From Chrysochromulina tobinii (taxonomy: Eukaryota > Haptophyta > Prymnesiales > Chrysochromulinaceae), in NCBI GenBank assembly GCA_001275005.1, contig JWZX01003182.1:1-56670 (forward strand): 56,670 nucleotides of DNA, in the 5' to 3' direction. A program made the position numbers and the translations under genes. Shown piece after piece: positions 1-11,511 of the stretch (the first letter of the stretch is position 1; every line of letters begins with the position of its first letter). Below the pieces are notes generated by a model. The model saw only the letters and a program-made list of their open reading frames with translations. It was not told where the DNA came from and ran no database searches.

Positions 1-847
1 AGTGCGGGCAACGGAGTGGATCGGCGGTAACGGCCTGCTCGAAGCACAACACGTGTATCTCGAGACCGCAGCACCGAAGACGGCGGGCAGGATGGTCAGT
101 GTCGCAGAGGCATATGATGCACCTCGGGGCGTCATCTCCAAGAGGCCAAGCAAGAGTCGACGGCACCATAGGAGCCACAGCCTCCAGCCAAGGCTCTGAG
201 AGAGGCTGGAGGTCGGGCGGGGATGCCCAGGCAGCAGTTCGGCGACGCCGATCCTCGAGTGCGCGCGCGGACGCCAGATGGCTGGCATACTCAGCAAGTG
301 TCGTAGCGAGATGAGTGAGAGCCAGCTGCTCCTCGAGGTGCACATCGGAAGGATGAAGGCCGGCGATGTAAGCAATGCACTCCTCCTGGAAAGCACGCGG
401 CCAGTGAGCCTGACCATCCATCTCCCGAATAAGGCGCTCGGAGAGCGTATCCAGGTCGTCCTCGTCTACACGGTCCACACGGAGGATGAAATAGAGAGAG
501 CTGCGGAGGAGCTCGACGAGTCGCCCCCAAGTGATACCCACGTCCCCTATCCAAGGCACACCAGCCTCCCGTAGGGTCATCATCCGCTGTGAGAATCCAT
601 ACGCCTCGATATCCTCAGGCGACGGTCTCGGGACCAAGTCGAGCGGGAACAGCCAACCCAGGTCGCCCGCGTCAGCAATGAGAGGGCACAAGAACCACGA
701 GACGGTCTGGCTCGGGTGTACCCCTCGGGGCGCAAACTGAGAGCCGTCGTATGTGTAGGCGCCCCCCCAGAAGGGTACGTCTCGCTCAATCCTCAAGGCG
801 TGACGGAGTCCGCCGCCGCCCCAACCGGTAACATGTCTTTCAAGATG
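1..847 (-). CDS. RING-finger protein, partial (runs off left edge, no clear start)
   Basis: The minus strand is open from an in-frame TAA at 850-848 to the window edge, about 282 codons, with protein-like composition and no stop. The first in-frame ATG is at 583, but good coding sequence continues upstream of it (for example WGGAYTYDGSQF and SWFLCPLIADAGDLGWLFP), so the true start probably lies in an exon not recognised here. Near the edge, bases 121-1 encode a RING-type zinc-binding pattern: C-x2-C (CIIC), then LRCCGLEIHVLC supplying C, H and C, then RCPH with the next codon cut at base 1. This fits an E3 ubiquitin ligase RING. The substrate is unknown, and the N-terminal 200 residues match nothing I recognise. 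The next gene is divergent. It could also be an exon of a mobile-element protein; some carry RING domains. Confidence 0.6.
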
Positions 848-853
848 TTACCG
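826..853. repeat. Perfect 9-bp inverted repeat (hairpin)
   Basis: The arms cggtaacat (826-834) and atgttaccg (845-853) are perfect reverse complements around a 10-base loop. The repeat overlaps the upstream limit of the open minus-strand frame, in the divergent region before the PX/PH gene. Confidence 0.7.
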
Positions 854-890
854 TAGTGTGTGCTTTATGTGTGAACGTATTGTTCATAAA

Positions 891-929
891 TTGCACCGGT
901 TGACACGACACACGTGGCAACCGGTGCAA
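891..929. promoter_or_regulatory. Perfect 12-bp inverted repeat in divergent intergenic region
   Basis: The arms ttgcaccggttg (891-902) and caaccggtgcaa (918-929) are perfect reverse complements separated by 15 bases. The element lies between the RING gene (minus) and the PX/PH gene (plus). It could be a dimeric transcription-factor site or a small foldback insertion. The arms contain ACCGGT, the core of repeats seen at about 22.5 and 33.7 kb. Confidence 0.5.
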
Positions 930-1178
930 CGGCACTGTTACTGTACTGCCCGCTCAGAATACACACACCTTACATGACCCCATTCGAGACACGGGGACTT
1001 CGCCACCATCGTGTCCTTGTGCTCTGAAGAATCCCATTCAATTGCACGCGTGAACTCAGCTTCAACCCCAAGTTTGAAGCTTTCTGAATTTGGAAAGTCA
1101 GGCGACACAAAAGTCGCGCCGTGCCCGGTACTCGCCAGCGGTACTCGCGCGAGTTTCCACTGGTTTGGCAAAGAGGAC

Positions 1179-4100
1179 ATGCGGGCGACCTCTATAGCAG
1201 ACGCGCCTGCGGCATGGTCGCTGTGGGTCAATATTCCTCGAACGGAGGAGGTGTTTGAGCTGCAAGTACTTGGCAAGGTTGGTGCCCGCACGGTCTTTGT
1301 CCTGCAGGTGAGCTGCAAGGGAGCTGGATCGGGCACCTCACAGACCTGGCAACTCAAGAAGCGTTACGGCTACTTTGAGCGCGTGCACAAGCTTGTCACC
1401 AAGTGTGCCGAGGCAGGTGGCGTGCGGCCACCTGAGCTGCCTCGGCGAAAGCTGATCTGGCGGCGCGATCCAAAGTATCTGCGCACACTGCGAGAGCAGC
1501 TGCAGCTATACCTCGAGCAGGTCATCGACCTGGTGCAGCGAACCACGGTGGGAAGCCTCGACCTCGCAACCGTGCTGCAGCAGCTCGAACTGCCAATTGC
1601 AAGCGAGTCCGCGACGTGGGAGCAACGCAGTCGCTTCGGAGTGGCCGCTGATGGCAAGTCACTGCCTGTCGAGATGGAAGGCTTCCTTCGAAAGCAAGGT
1701 AGCTCGAAGAGTGACGTCTGGCGAGGATGGAAGGATCGATGGTTCGTGCTAGCTGGCTCCTCACTGCACTACTACATGCAACCGGAGGCTCCGACGACCA
1801 ACGGCGTGATCGAGTTGCGAGGGGCGCGCGTGGAGGAGCATGTACTCGGAGAGGAGGTCTTTGGCATCGTCGTGCACGACACGAGTGGTCGGGTGGTGAT
1901 GCTCGCGGCTACGTCCGCCTCCAATCGCAGCGAGTGGCTCACGGCCCTGTCAGCCGCCACGTCCAAGCCTCCCACGCCGCCGCCCCAGCCCTCAGGCCCA
2001 AGTAACAAGCGTGTTGCCCAACTGGAGGCACAGCGAATGCAGACCAAGCTGGTGGCGTCGAAAAGTGTGGAGATGAGAGATAAGCGCACGCTGGGCGCGG
2101 GAGATCAGGTGGGTGGCGTGCCACGCCTGCAACTGCTTCTTGATGCCCAGGGTGCATGTAGCCAATGGAGGGGCTTCAGCAGCAGCGAGCTCGAGCAGTT
2201 AGTTGAGGCACGGGGCCTTTCGTTACAGCGCTTTGAGCGGGGCGAACTTGTAATGAAGAGGGGCGAGGCTGCCACCTTCTTCGGCGTCGTGTTGCAAGGC
2301 ACCCTCGCGATCGATGTGGGCGACACCAAATTCCTCAAGTACCCCGGGCAACTGGTGGGCGAGATGGCCTTGTTCAATGGCGGGCTACGCTCCGCCGACT
2401 GCTCCGCGACCTCCGATGGCGTCATCGCGACGATGACGTTCCAGCAGCTCGAGGCAATGAAGGCGAGCCCCGAGCTGCGTACTCGCGCCGTCGCCGAGAA
2501 GATCAATCTGCTGATTGCGCGCTGCGCGCTGCACAAGTTCCTCTCCGAGCAGCAGGGCGTGGACGCGGAGTCGGTGAGCCTGGCCGAGGTAGATGAGGAC
2601 GCAGAGCTTGCCGACCTGTTCAAGAAGCAACGGCTTCAGAATTGGTCCCATCCCAAATCTACGTCCCAATTGGAGGCGGAGGCGTTCTTATTTGTGCGCA
2701 CGCAGCAGCAGCAGCAGCCGCTGCCCCCGCCGCCGCAGCAGCAGCAGCAGCCCGCGCGCAGCAGCTGCGACGGCATTTCCATTGCTTTCAGCAAGCAAAG
2801 TTTGGCCTTCCCTCGTGCGGGCTCATCCCTCTCTGGGGTCTCTGGCGATGGCAAGCTGGACGTGCCTGCGGCCCTCGGTATCCCCCGCTCGCTCGACCAC
2901 GGCGACGTGGTGCAGCAAGGCTCGCTGCAGCTGTGCTTCTCCAAGACGAGCAAGATGCCTCCAAGCCACGAGGCCTGGGCCAGGCACTGGTGTGTGCTTA
3001 TCGGGCGCTGTCTGTACCTCTACACGGCCCCCCAGCAGCGTGTGCACACGGGAGTGCTCGCCCTCGCGCCCGAGTCGCAGCTCCGGATGTCGGCACAGCG
3101 CCATGGGCAGGCTGCCGGCGTGTCCTCGTTTCATCTCAAGTGCATCGAGGGCCTGGTCGGACAAATGCACTTCAAGTCGATGCTGCTGTGCGCCGAGTCG
3201 AACGCGGAGACCAAGAAGTGGGCTGCCTGCCTCGTACGACAGCAAAAGAAGCCCTTCGCCCCGGCGCCTTCGTGGCTGGTGCGACAGGCTGCCCTGAGCA
3301 CCCGTAGTAGCGCACGCTCGTCCGTATGCGCGAGCAACGTGAGCATGCCTGCCGAAGAGCTCAACGTCGATCTACCGCACACCTTCGGCCTGCCTGCCGC
3401 CGCGCTGACGTCAAAGGCCTACCGGCGTGCCAGCGAGCGGCTGCTCCAGAGCTTCCAGAACGTGGAGAGCCCGTTCGGCGAGGAGCTCGCGGAGGGCGTC
3501 ACGCTGTGGATGCTCTCGAAGCGCACGCTAACCCGCGTACCCGTTCTGACACACGAGGCGCAACCCTCTGATGCCGCTGTGCTCGCCGTCCAGACTCGGT
3601 TCGCCGGCGGCGGGCATCCGAATGGCGGAAGAAGGGAGCGAGGCAGCAGCGGAGAGCGACGCGATGCTGAGTACGGAGTCGTGCGCGGCGGCGCTGGGTG
3701 CAAGCCGCGGGTCGAGCTGCACGAAGACCGGGCCTACCTGCTCCTTCACGCGGCTCCTGTGGATCACAGTTACGAGGGCGACCAGCTGCGTGTGGAGGTG
3801 CACTATTGGTGTGGGAAACATGCCACGGCCGACGCGCAGGGGGCGGTCGCGATCTTCGCGATCCATTTGCAGCAGCTGCTCGAAGGCGAAGCACGGCTTC
3901 ACCGCGAGGACCAGTGGGAAGAGTCGAACCTCTTCCGCTCGTACTTTGCCAACGACGAGTTCGGCATCATGTACGTTAACTTCGCGGCCGTTGCACCCCC
4001 CAACGAGCGCTGCGACTTCACGTACCGCCGTCACGAGCGCTGCTGCTTGTGGCCGAGGCTGCCTGACCCGCCGACTGTGGTGCTCTACCACGTCAGCTCG

Positions 4101-7100
4101 GCCGATTGCGCACCATCGCGCCTCGACGCGAGCAAGGTGGCGATCTCGGGCCGTCTACTCGACCAGTCTGGCGGTGCCTTCGTGCTCGACGTTGCGGACT
4201 CGACCGACCAGCACGCGGGACGTTGTCAGGAGGGGTACGATGTAGTGGCCGGGACGAAGCGCGTGCGCCAGATCGTGTGGGGCGGCTCGCACCTGATCAA
4301 CAAGCCAGCGGCGGCCGAGCGCATGACGGCGGTCCTCTTTGCGTACAATCTGCACAATCGCGACCACCACGGCAGCTCGCAGATCGCCGTGCTGCCCGAT
4401 GGCACGTACGCGGCAGGGGAGCTCGAGGGTATCCGGCGTGTGCCAGTGGGGGGCGCGGAGCGTGCTCTGTCCTCCGGCGTGATCGCGCTGTATTTCGTCC
4501 GTTTGCGTTTGGCCAATGGCGAGGCACATGGACGAAATGGACGAAATCGCATTGCCGATGGCGAGGCCGGTGGAGAGGGCGCTGCCCCCCCTGAGGCGGA
4601 TGCTGAGGCAGATGCTTGCCTGCCATCCCGAGCGCGTAGTGGAGAGGGCGCTGCCGCCCCTGAGGCGGATGCTTGCCTGCCCTCCCGAGCCCGTAGGGCC
4701 TCGGCGAGTGGACAGGAAGCTTGCGTCGAATCGAGCCGCGAGGACACCCTCGAAGGAGACGACGACGATGGATGCGGTGGGCCTGCGCCGAATGACTCTC
4801 ACTCCGTGCGCCACTGCCAATCGAGCGCTGGCGCTCGCGTCGGTCTCAGCTTCGCCACGTATTCACGCCTGTCACTTGACGCGCAGCGGGCGTATAGGAA
4901 GCTGCGCTTGAGTGCGCCGCCGATGGAGGGCACGAAGGACGTGGCGGAGGAGGACGGTGCCCCCGAGGCCAGCGAGGATGAGGACGTGGCTGCGCCGAAG
5001 GCAGGACTGCACGGCCGCGAGACGGCGCCGAGAGTGCCCATCCCGAAACCGCCTGAGCCGCCTGAGCCACTTGAGCCGCCACTCATCGAACCGCCCAACG
5101 CCCCCACAGCAGGTGGCCCGCCGAAGCCAGCGATGGAGCCCGCAATGGCAACCGCCCGCAGCCCCCTCGAGCCCGACTGCGACGAGGATGGCGAGGCGGA
5201 GGTGGAAGGCGTGGATGAGGTGGAAGGCGCGGCGGAGGTGGAAGGCGCGGCGGACGGCGATGCGTGGGCGCTTGAGCTGACGGCGATGCAGTGTGGGGGC
5301 GGCCGCCCCGACCCAAAAGTTCTCCACTCCACAGCGGTGGTGGTGGTGCACACCGAGGCGCAGATCTTCGTCTGGGCAGGGGCGCACTCTGTCCCGTTCC
5401 AGCGGTGGGCGGGCGCTGAGCTCGGCCGCGCCCTCACGCAGCGCGCCGTGCCGGGCGCCTTCGGGCTTTGCCGTACTGTTGAAGGTGCCGAACCAGCAAT
5501 CTTCACCTCTCTCTTTGCGGCTTGGGAGCCCACCTTCACCGCGCGCCTCGTTTCGTCCGACGGCTTCGCCTCCGCCGCCGCCCCAGCCCTCGGCCTCGGC
5601 TTGCGCTGGAAGGACGTTGGGGAGAACGCCCCGCTGTTCGGGACGGAGTTCGTTCACGCGACGCTCGTGCAAGCGCTCGAGCGGAAGCTCGAGGCATCTC
5701 CAGTCGATTCGGACGCGGTGCGCGCGGCGGGGCTCCAGCTCAAGCTCGAATTCGGGTTCAGCGACTTTGAGCGGCTCAGCGTGCACGGGCTGCGCACCGA
5801 CTCGTACGTGCGCGCCGGCGGAAGGTGCCTGATGCCCGCGACGGCGCTTGCCGAGTGGCCCATGTCTCTGGCCGAGGTGTGCGAGATCTTCCGTCATCCG
5901 CCGCCGCCGAGCGTGCTCAACCTCGAGGGGCTGGGCGCCGATCAGCAGTCGGGGCTGACTGTGTGGCAGATCTCGTCGCAGGAGTCGCCCGACACGGCGC
6001 CCGACGCGGAGCCTGTGCAGCATCTCGAGCCCTTCCACAGCATCTTCCGCTCGGACCGGTGCTACATGGTGCTCCATACGTACCTGCACGCGCTCACCCG
6101 TCGGAAGATGCATGAGCTCTTCTTTTGGGTCGGTAAGCATGCGGACCGCTTCTACTTTATGGTGTGGCGCTTCCAGCTCACTGGCCAGATGGCACAGAAG
6201 GTGAGGCCCCCCCATGCCTCTGAGTGCGACTCCTTGTCACTAATGGTCGCTGACGTTCATTGATTGCCCTCCCTCATCAGGTGATGATCTCCGCCGAGTA
6301 CCTCGTTGAGCAGCATCAGGAGCCGCCGCGCTTCTTTGCCATGTTTCACGCGCAGGCAGCCGCCGCGTTCACGACCGCTGTCGGCGAGACTGATGCAGAC
6401 GCCGCCCTCGACGCTCGCGACCGCGCCCCGCCGCCGAGGTGCTCGGATAGTGCTGCCTACGACGGCGCCCCGCTCGTCTTCCTGGACTGTTCCGACGAGG
6501 CGGCGGCACAGCTGGCGGACCGCTCGGCGAATGGTCTCGGGGGCCTCGACGGCCTCTTCCAATGCAGCGGCTCGTGCGCCATGGACCTTCGCGCGCAGCA
6601 GGTCGCACTGCGCGCCTCGTCGCTTATCCCTTGGAACTCGTTCGTGCTGCAGACGGACGCGTCCCAATTCATCTGGCATGGCAAGGGCGCGAGCCTCGCT
6701 AAGCGTGAGTACGCGCAAGCCCTCGGGCGTGCTGCCGCCGCTGGGCGTGCATGCATCACCATCGACGAGGCGACGGACGCTCCCGAGCGCTGGCCCCAGG
6801 AGTTTTGGCGCGTGCTCCCCGACGGCCCCCACGGACTGCCGCGACTGCGTTTCATCACGCCGCGGCCGACGGCGCCGCGCCTCTTTTCGATCCGAGCCCT
6901 CGGGGGACGATGGCAAGTCGACGAGCTCTACTGCTTTGGGCGCCGCTCGCTGCGGCCCGAGTCGGTGCTCTTGCTCGACGCGTGCAATCAAGCCTTCCTG
7001 TGGTTCGGACCGTCCGCGCGCTTGCCCGATCGCGAGGTCGCGCCGAAGTGGGCGCGCCTCTACCTGCGGGTCGCCGCCGTCGACGGCCGGCCGGTCGATT

Positions 7101-8519
7101 GCGTCCCGACTATCCTTGAGGGTGGGCGGGAGACGCTCGACTTCGCGTGCCACTTCCATGACTGGGGCGCGAGCGGTGCGCTCGCCTTTTGGGACCCGTA
7201 CGAGGCTCGACTGGCTGAGCTAGGCCGCACGCACATGTTTGGGCGCGTGGTTCGCCATGTCTCGCGTCATCCGGCAACGCAGGGCGGGCCGGAGCTGACG
7301 GAGCGCGAGCGACACGGCGACAAGAGAGCCAGTTACAAGGAGGGCGCGTGCTCGATGGTCGGTGTCGCTTCCGACTGGCTGGCCGACGTGACGGCCGGCG
7401 TGCCGGCGCCCGACTCCGACCACGTACAGGAATCCCTCCCAATGCGCGGTCTGACGCTCGTGGTCACGTCGCTGCTGCTCGGCGACGTCAAGAAGCGCGC
7501 ACGCTGCCGGCGGCTCGCGGCCATGCTCACCGAGGCCCAAGTCGAGTTCCACACAGTCGACTTGGCGTTGCCGCAGTTTCGTCAAGCGCGCTACGAGCTC
7601 GCGCGGCTGCTCAAGAGGAGTCACAAGTCCGAGCTCGACATCCTGTCGCTGCCTCTGCTGCTCAAGGACGACGACGTGCTGCTCGTCTCGGACGAGCGCC
7701 CCGAGACACCGACGAGCCGGGGCGGCTGGCCCAAGGTTGACTCTCTCGAGTCGGAGCAGGCGTTGCGCGAGTGGCTTGGGCTAGGGATGGGGCCCTTGTC
7801 GAGCTCCGGCGTGAAGACGAGCTCCGGTGTGAAGACCTCGCGCACGCTCACTGAGCGGCTCGCCCGCGCCACGCTCGGGAAGCTGCCCACGCTCGAAGAG
7901 CTTCGTATCGCCTCGAGGGGCGGTAACGAACGCGCCGAGTCGGGCGCCGTGTCGGGCGCTCTTCTGCCCACGGGCGGCGGCGGCGACGGCGGCCACGGCC
8001 ACGGCGGCGTGCTGCACGAGGGCTATCTCGAAAAGGAAGGTGGGCTGATGAAGAACCGTTGGGAGCGCCGCTTCTTCCTGCTGGCCGCCGACGGCAACGC
8101 TCTACTGGTTCGGTGAAGCTCTCGCGACCCGAAGCGGCGCTTCGGCACACTGCAGCTAAGAAGCGAGGGTGCCACGCTCAAGGCTTCTCGGGGTGAAGCT
8201 TTCCTTTGAGATCCTCACCGCCAAGAAATCGTACGTGCTGCGCACGCAGGATGGGCGCGATCTGGCCGACTGGCTGCGCGCAATCCGCCAAGTGCTCCAC
8301 GGCCGCGACATCGGGCCGCATGCCACCCCGACGAAGAGCAGCGCCGCCGCTGCTGCCGCTGCTCCGTCTCCCGAGGGCGGCTCGCGCAGCCGTGGCTTCG
8401 CGCGCCGCTCTTTGGGCCCTTCGCACCCGAGCCTCAGCAAGCTCCTTACCAACGTGGGCGCTGACGTGGCGGCGGTGCTGGACCTGAGCAAGGCCTCCGG
8501 CGCCCGGCGCCTTTCCTTT

Positions 8520-8556
<37 letters not shown>

Positions 8557-10640
8557 ACGTGTGCGCATCGACAAGGCCGGTGGCACGGCTCAGCATTGAC
8601 GTGGAGAGTGAGGAGGTGGTCGGTTCGAGCAGCGCGACGCGCGCGCGCCTTAGCATGGTGCTCGCGGCCGCGCTGCCATCGAGCTCAGTGCCCTTCGGGC
8701 TGTTGGCGAAGATGACGGCGAAGCGCGGCACCAAGGTGGCGCGTTTCTTCCTCGTCCGCGACTCAGTTCTCCTCTACTACGAGGTGAACACGGCCAGCCG
8801 AGCGCTGTGGGAAAGTCTCATCGAGGAGCATGGCGCCGGCCCGGGCGGCTGGTGCGCGAGGGGCCCATCGAGCGGCGACGGCGCAGATCCGCGCATGGAG
8901 CATGCGCCCACTGTGGCCGCGGACGGCACGGGGGGCGCGTGTGCCATCAAGGGCGACTGGGTCATCAAGTCTCAGGACGTCGTGTGGCGGCCCGGTGAGA
9001 AGCTCTGCGAGATGATCGACCCGAAGCACCCGTCGGGCACGATCCCGCTCGCAGACACGGGCATCGAGCCTCTGAGGGAGGACGAGGGAGGGAGGGAGGG
9101 ATTTGGGCTGCGCGTGCTCTGGTACAATAATCCAGAGCTTGAGGCCGTGAAGATGCTCTGCTCGAGTGCAGCGGAACGGGACGCGTGGATCCATGCGCTC
9201 GTTACGGCGCGTCTCGCCACGTCCCGAAACGTGTACACGAGTGCTCTCGCCACGAAGGAGGCGCAAGAGCTGCGGGACGGCGCGCGGCGCGAGTGTGACA
9301 CGTGGCGGCACCTAGCTGAGGAGCTCCGTGAGGAGGTGCGTGCCAACGAAACGGCCGCTCAACGCGCGCACGCACAGCTCGAGGCGCTGGCCGCGCGCCA
9401 CAAGCGCGACCTCGAGACGCTTGCATCTCGCGACGAGGAGATTGAGCGCATGCGGCGTGAGGCGGCCGAAGCGGCCGAGGCTCGCGACCAACTCTTGGAC
9501 AAGCTGCAGCGTACCGAGGAGCGCGCGTCCAGGCTGATCGATGATCGGGAGGCGCTGCTCGCGGCCAAGCTCAAGGTCGAGACCTCGGCCGACGAGATTG
9601 CGCGCGCCAAGGCGGAGGCGCTCGCCAAGGTGCAGGCCGAGCGATCAAGGGTGAGGGATCTCGAGGCGCAGCTCGCCGCCGCCCACGCGGCCCTCGAGGT
9701 CGAGCGCGCAAAGATGCGAGCAGCCGAAGCATGCGGCGCATCGCTCAGTGCCCAGCTGGCGCGAGCGGAGGAAGCGGCGGCTCTGGAGGCGACCAAGGCG
9801 GTGGCGCTGGCGGAGGCGGCGGAGATTGCATCTCGAAGGGACGATGAGCGCGCGCGCGCGGAGGATACGCAACTGAAATTGGCGCGGGAGGCGCTCGAGG
9901 CCGAGCAGCGTGCACTAGTTGAGCGCAAGAACGCGCGGGCTGCGAAAGAAGACGAGCAGCAGCAGCGGCGGCGGCGGCGGGCGGCGAGCACCGGCGCCGA
10001 AAATGCCCCTCCTTACGCGGCACTCTCTGCAGGGGTAGTGCCGCCGCCGCCGCCGCCGCCCTTGGGAATTCCTAAGCGGCCGGGCACTTCTTTGCTTGAG
10101 CGCTTCTCGGCGGCTGCGCCTACTGCGCCTGCAGCGCGCGAGGCCGACGAGAGCAATCCCACCTCATCCTACCCGCCTGCGCGCGTATCCCTCCTCACCT
10201 CACTCTCTCTGGTGGCCGATGGCATCCGCAACTCCCTCCCAATCTCCTTCCCTCCGCTGGCGAGGGCGGCGGAGGGTGTGGTGGCGAGCGACGCGGCGCT
10301 GCTCCTCCCGCCGTCAGCTCCGCCGCTGGTCGCGCCGCCAACCGGTGCACGTGGAGGAACCTTTGTTGATCGCTTCGGCAAGCCTGTCGAGTTCCAAATC
10401 CGGCCGCCTGCCGCTCCTGCCGACCACGCGGAGGCGTTGCGCGACCAGGTCGAGGCGGAGCAGTCGGCGCTTCGAGATCGTAAGCTGGAGCGGGAGGCAC
10501 GCCAGCTGCGCCGAAGGCTCGAGCTCGCCGAGGCGCAGCAAGAGCCACCACCGCCCCCGACGGACCTGTTCCACCGCTGGCCAGCCGAGGACAACATGCG
10601 AGCGATTTCATCTGAGAGCGGATCCGTAAGGGAATCCTAA
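1179..10640 (+). CDS. Giant PX-PH-cNMP-PH-gelsolin/villin-PH-PH coiled-coil protein
   Basis: About 3,126 residues in two exons. The intron is 6201-6280 (GT..AG, 80 bp, phase 0), joining ..GQMAQK to VMISAEYLVEQ. The frame is open back to 978, but the only upstream start is GTG, so I use the ATG at 1179. Domains in rough order: PX (25-125), PH (165-265), cyclic-nucleotide-binding domain (330-445, with GEMALFNGGLRSADCSA), a Gln/Pro tract, a second PH (575-690), a long gelsolin/villin-like region (about 765-2000; note EPPRFFAMF and ESVLLLDACNQAFLWFG), a thioredoxin-fold SH3BGR-like segment without CxxC (2060-2175), PH (2250-2350), PH (2475-2655), an Ala/Glu/Arg coiled coil (2660-2900) and a proline run. 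Family knowledge suggests a phosphoinositide- and cNMP-responsive actin regulator at membranes; that role is inference. The third PH is frame-broken (see 8097-8210). Confidence 0.8.
6201..6280 (+). other. Intron, 80 bp GT-AG
   Basis: The donor AAG|gtgagg and acceptor catcag|GTGATG restore the same frame on both sides and rejoin a villin-like segment (FYFMVWRFQL...QK then VMISAEYLVEQ). Without splicing, the frame stops at 6261-6263. Confidence 0.85.
8097..8210 (+). other. Frame-broken PH domain: three apparent indels
   Basis: The PH domain opens normally (EGYLEKEGG..NRWERRFFLL) but reaches TGA at 8114. Its expected continuation is spread over other frames: LYWFGE from 8100, then DPKRRFGTLQLRSEGATLK back in the first frame from 8126, then FEILTAKKSYVLRTQDG in a third frame after about 8205. 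One base removed near 8099, one added near 8120 and one removed from the TTT at 8204-8206 would give one continuous PH domain, a net change of -1. A direct repeat ggtgaagct(c/t)tc occurs at 8112 and 8193. Assembly or sequencing error is most likely; a recent inactivating mutation or an unrecognised intron is possible. Confidence 0.7.
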
Positions 10641-11511
10641 ACGGGCTGAATCCTAAGCGGATCCTGAGGGAATCCGCCTCGAAAGGGGCTGTGCGTCGCA
10701 TCTCGTGCTATGTGCCGGCTCGTTTGGATCGCGCAGGCTGGAGCCGAGCGCAGAACGGGTGCTGAACGGGTGCTCGATAATGGATTGTGGTCCACAGCTG
10801 ATTGTGGTTGCCGTGGAGGGTACGTTACACACTTGTACACTTACAGTCAGTCAGTCACGACGCACCGGTGTGGTGTGCGCGTTGAAGGATGAATCGTTCC
10901 GCACCGCGCTTCCGTTCATGCGATGATCGCTCGATGGAGACACCTATACCGTATACGCCGTGCTTTTCGACTGCGTTTTAAAACATCGGTCCGGAACGGA
11001 TCGTGGACGCGTGCCGTGGTCCGAGACGCGCGAACAGTGACTCCGAGTCACATCACCCGCCGCACCGGCCACCGCAGTGCCGGCAGCTGCGAGAAAGTGC
11101 GATGGAGCGTGGTGGTGCTGGTGGTGCGCACACGATGACGGCGGCCACGCGTCTCTCACGAGTTACGACCTTAGGAAACCGTCTAAACGCACATCATGGG
11201 CGTCCGATGGGCAAGCATGCACGAAAACAGTTCACTTGTCGCACACGCCGCCGCTCACGCCTCCGCAAGCCAGTTACAAAACAACCGTCCATTGTACCGA
11301 CTCCCGTGGCAGGACAGCTTTCCCCCCCGGCACGCGGCAGTGACCAGCAGTGAGCATCGGCGATCGTCGCTGTTTCCGCTCCGCATGGGTCATCATCATC
11401 ATCATTACAGCAGGGCGCTCCTACAATGCACAATCCCGCCATGAGCTCCCATGATCTCGGTCAAGCCGCGCCCTCTCCAGCCGGCCAAAGCGCCATTCCG
11501 CATCGCGCCAG
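10641..11511. other. Intergenic, convergent; no gene seen
   Basis: This lies between the 3' ends of the giant PX/PH gene and STT3. Only short frames without coding character are present. A small (ATC)n run occurs near 11391-11405. No RNA gene was recognised. Confidence 0.6.

Noticed and set aside
978..1178. Start of the giant PX/PH protein at GTG 1011
   Set aside because: Nuclear genes rarely start at GTG; the first in-frame ATG is 1179. The upstream part may be 5' UTR or part of another exon.
4872..6215. 447-codon frame on the minus strand
   Set aside because: It lies wholly inside the PX/PH/gelsolin exon, opposite strand, with Arg/His/Leu-rich shadow composition; the plus frame has recognisable domains.
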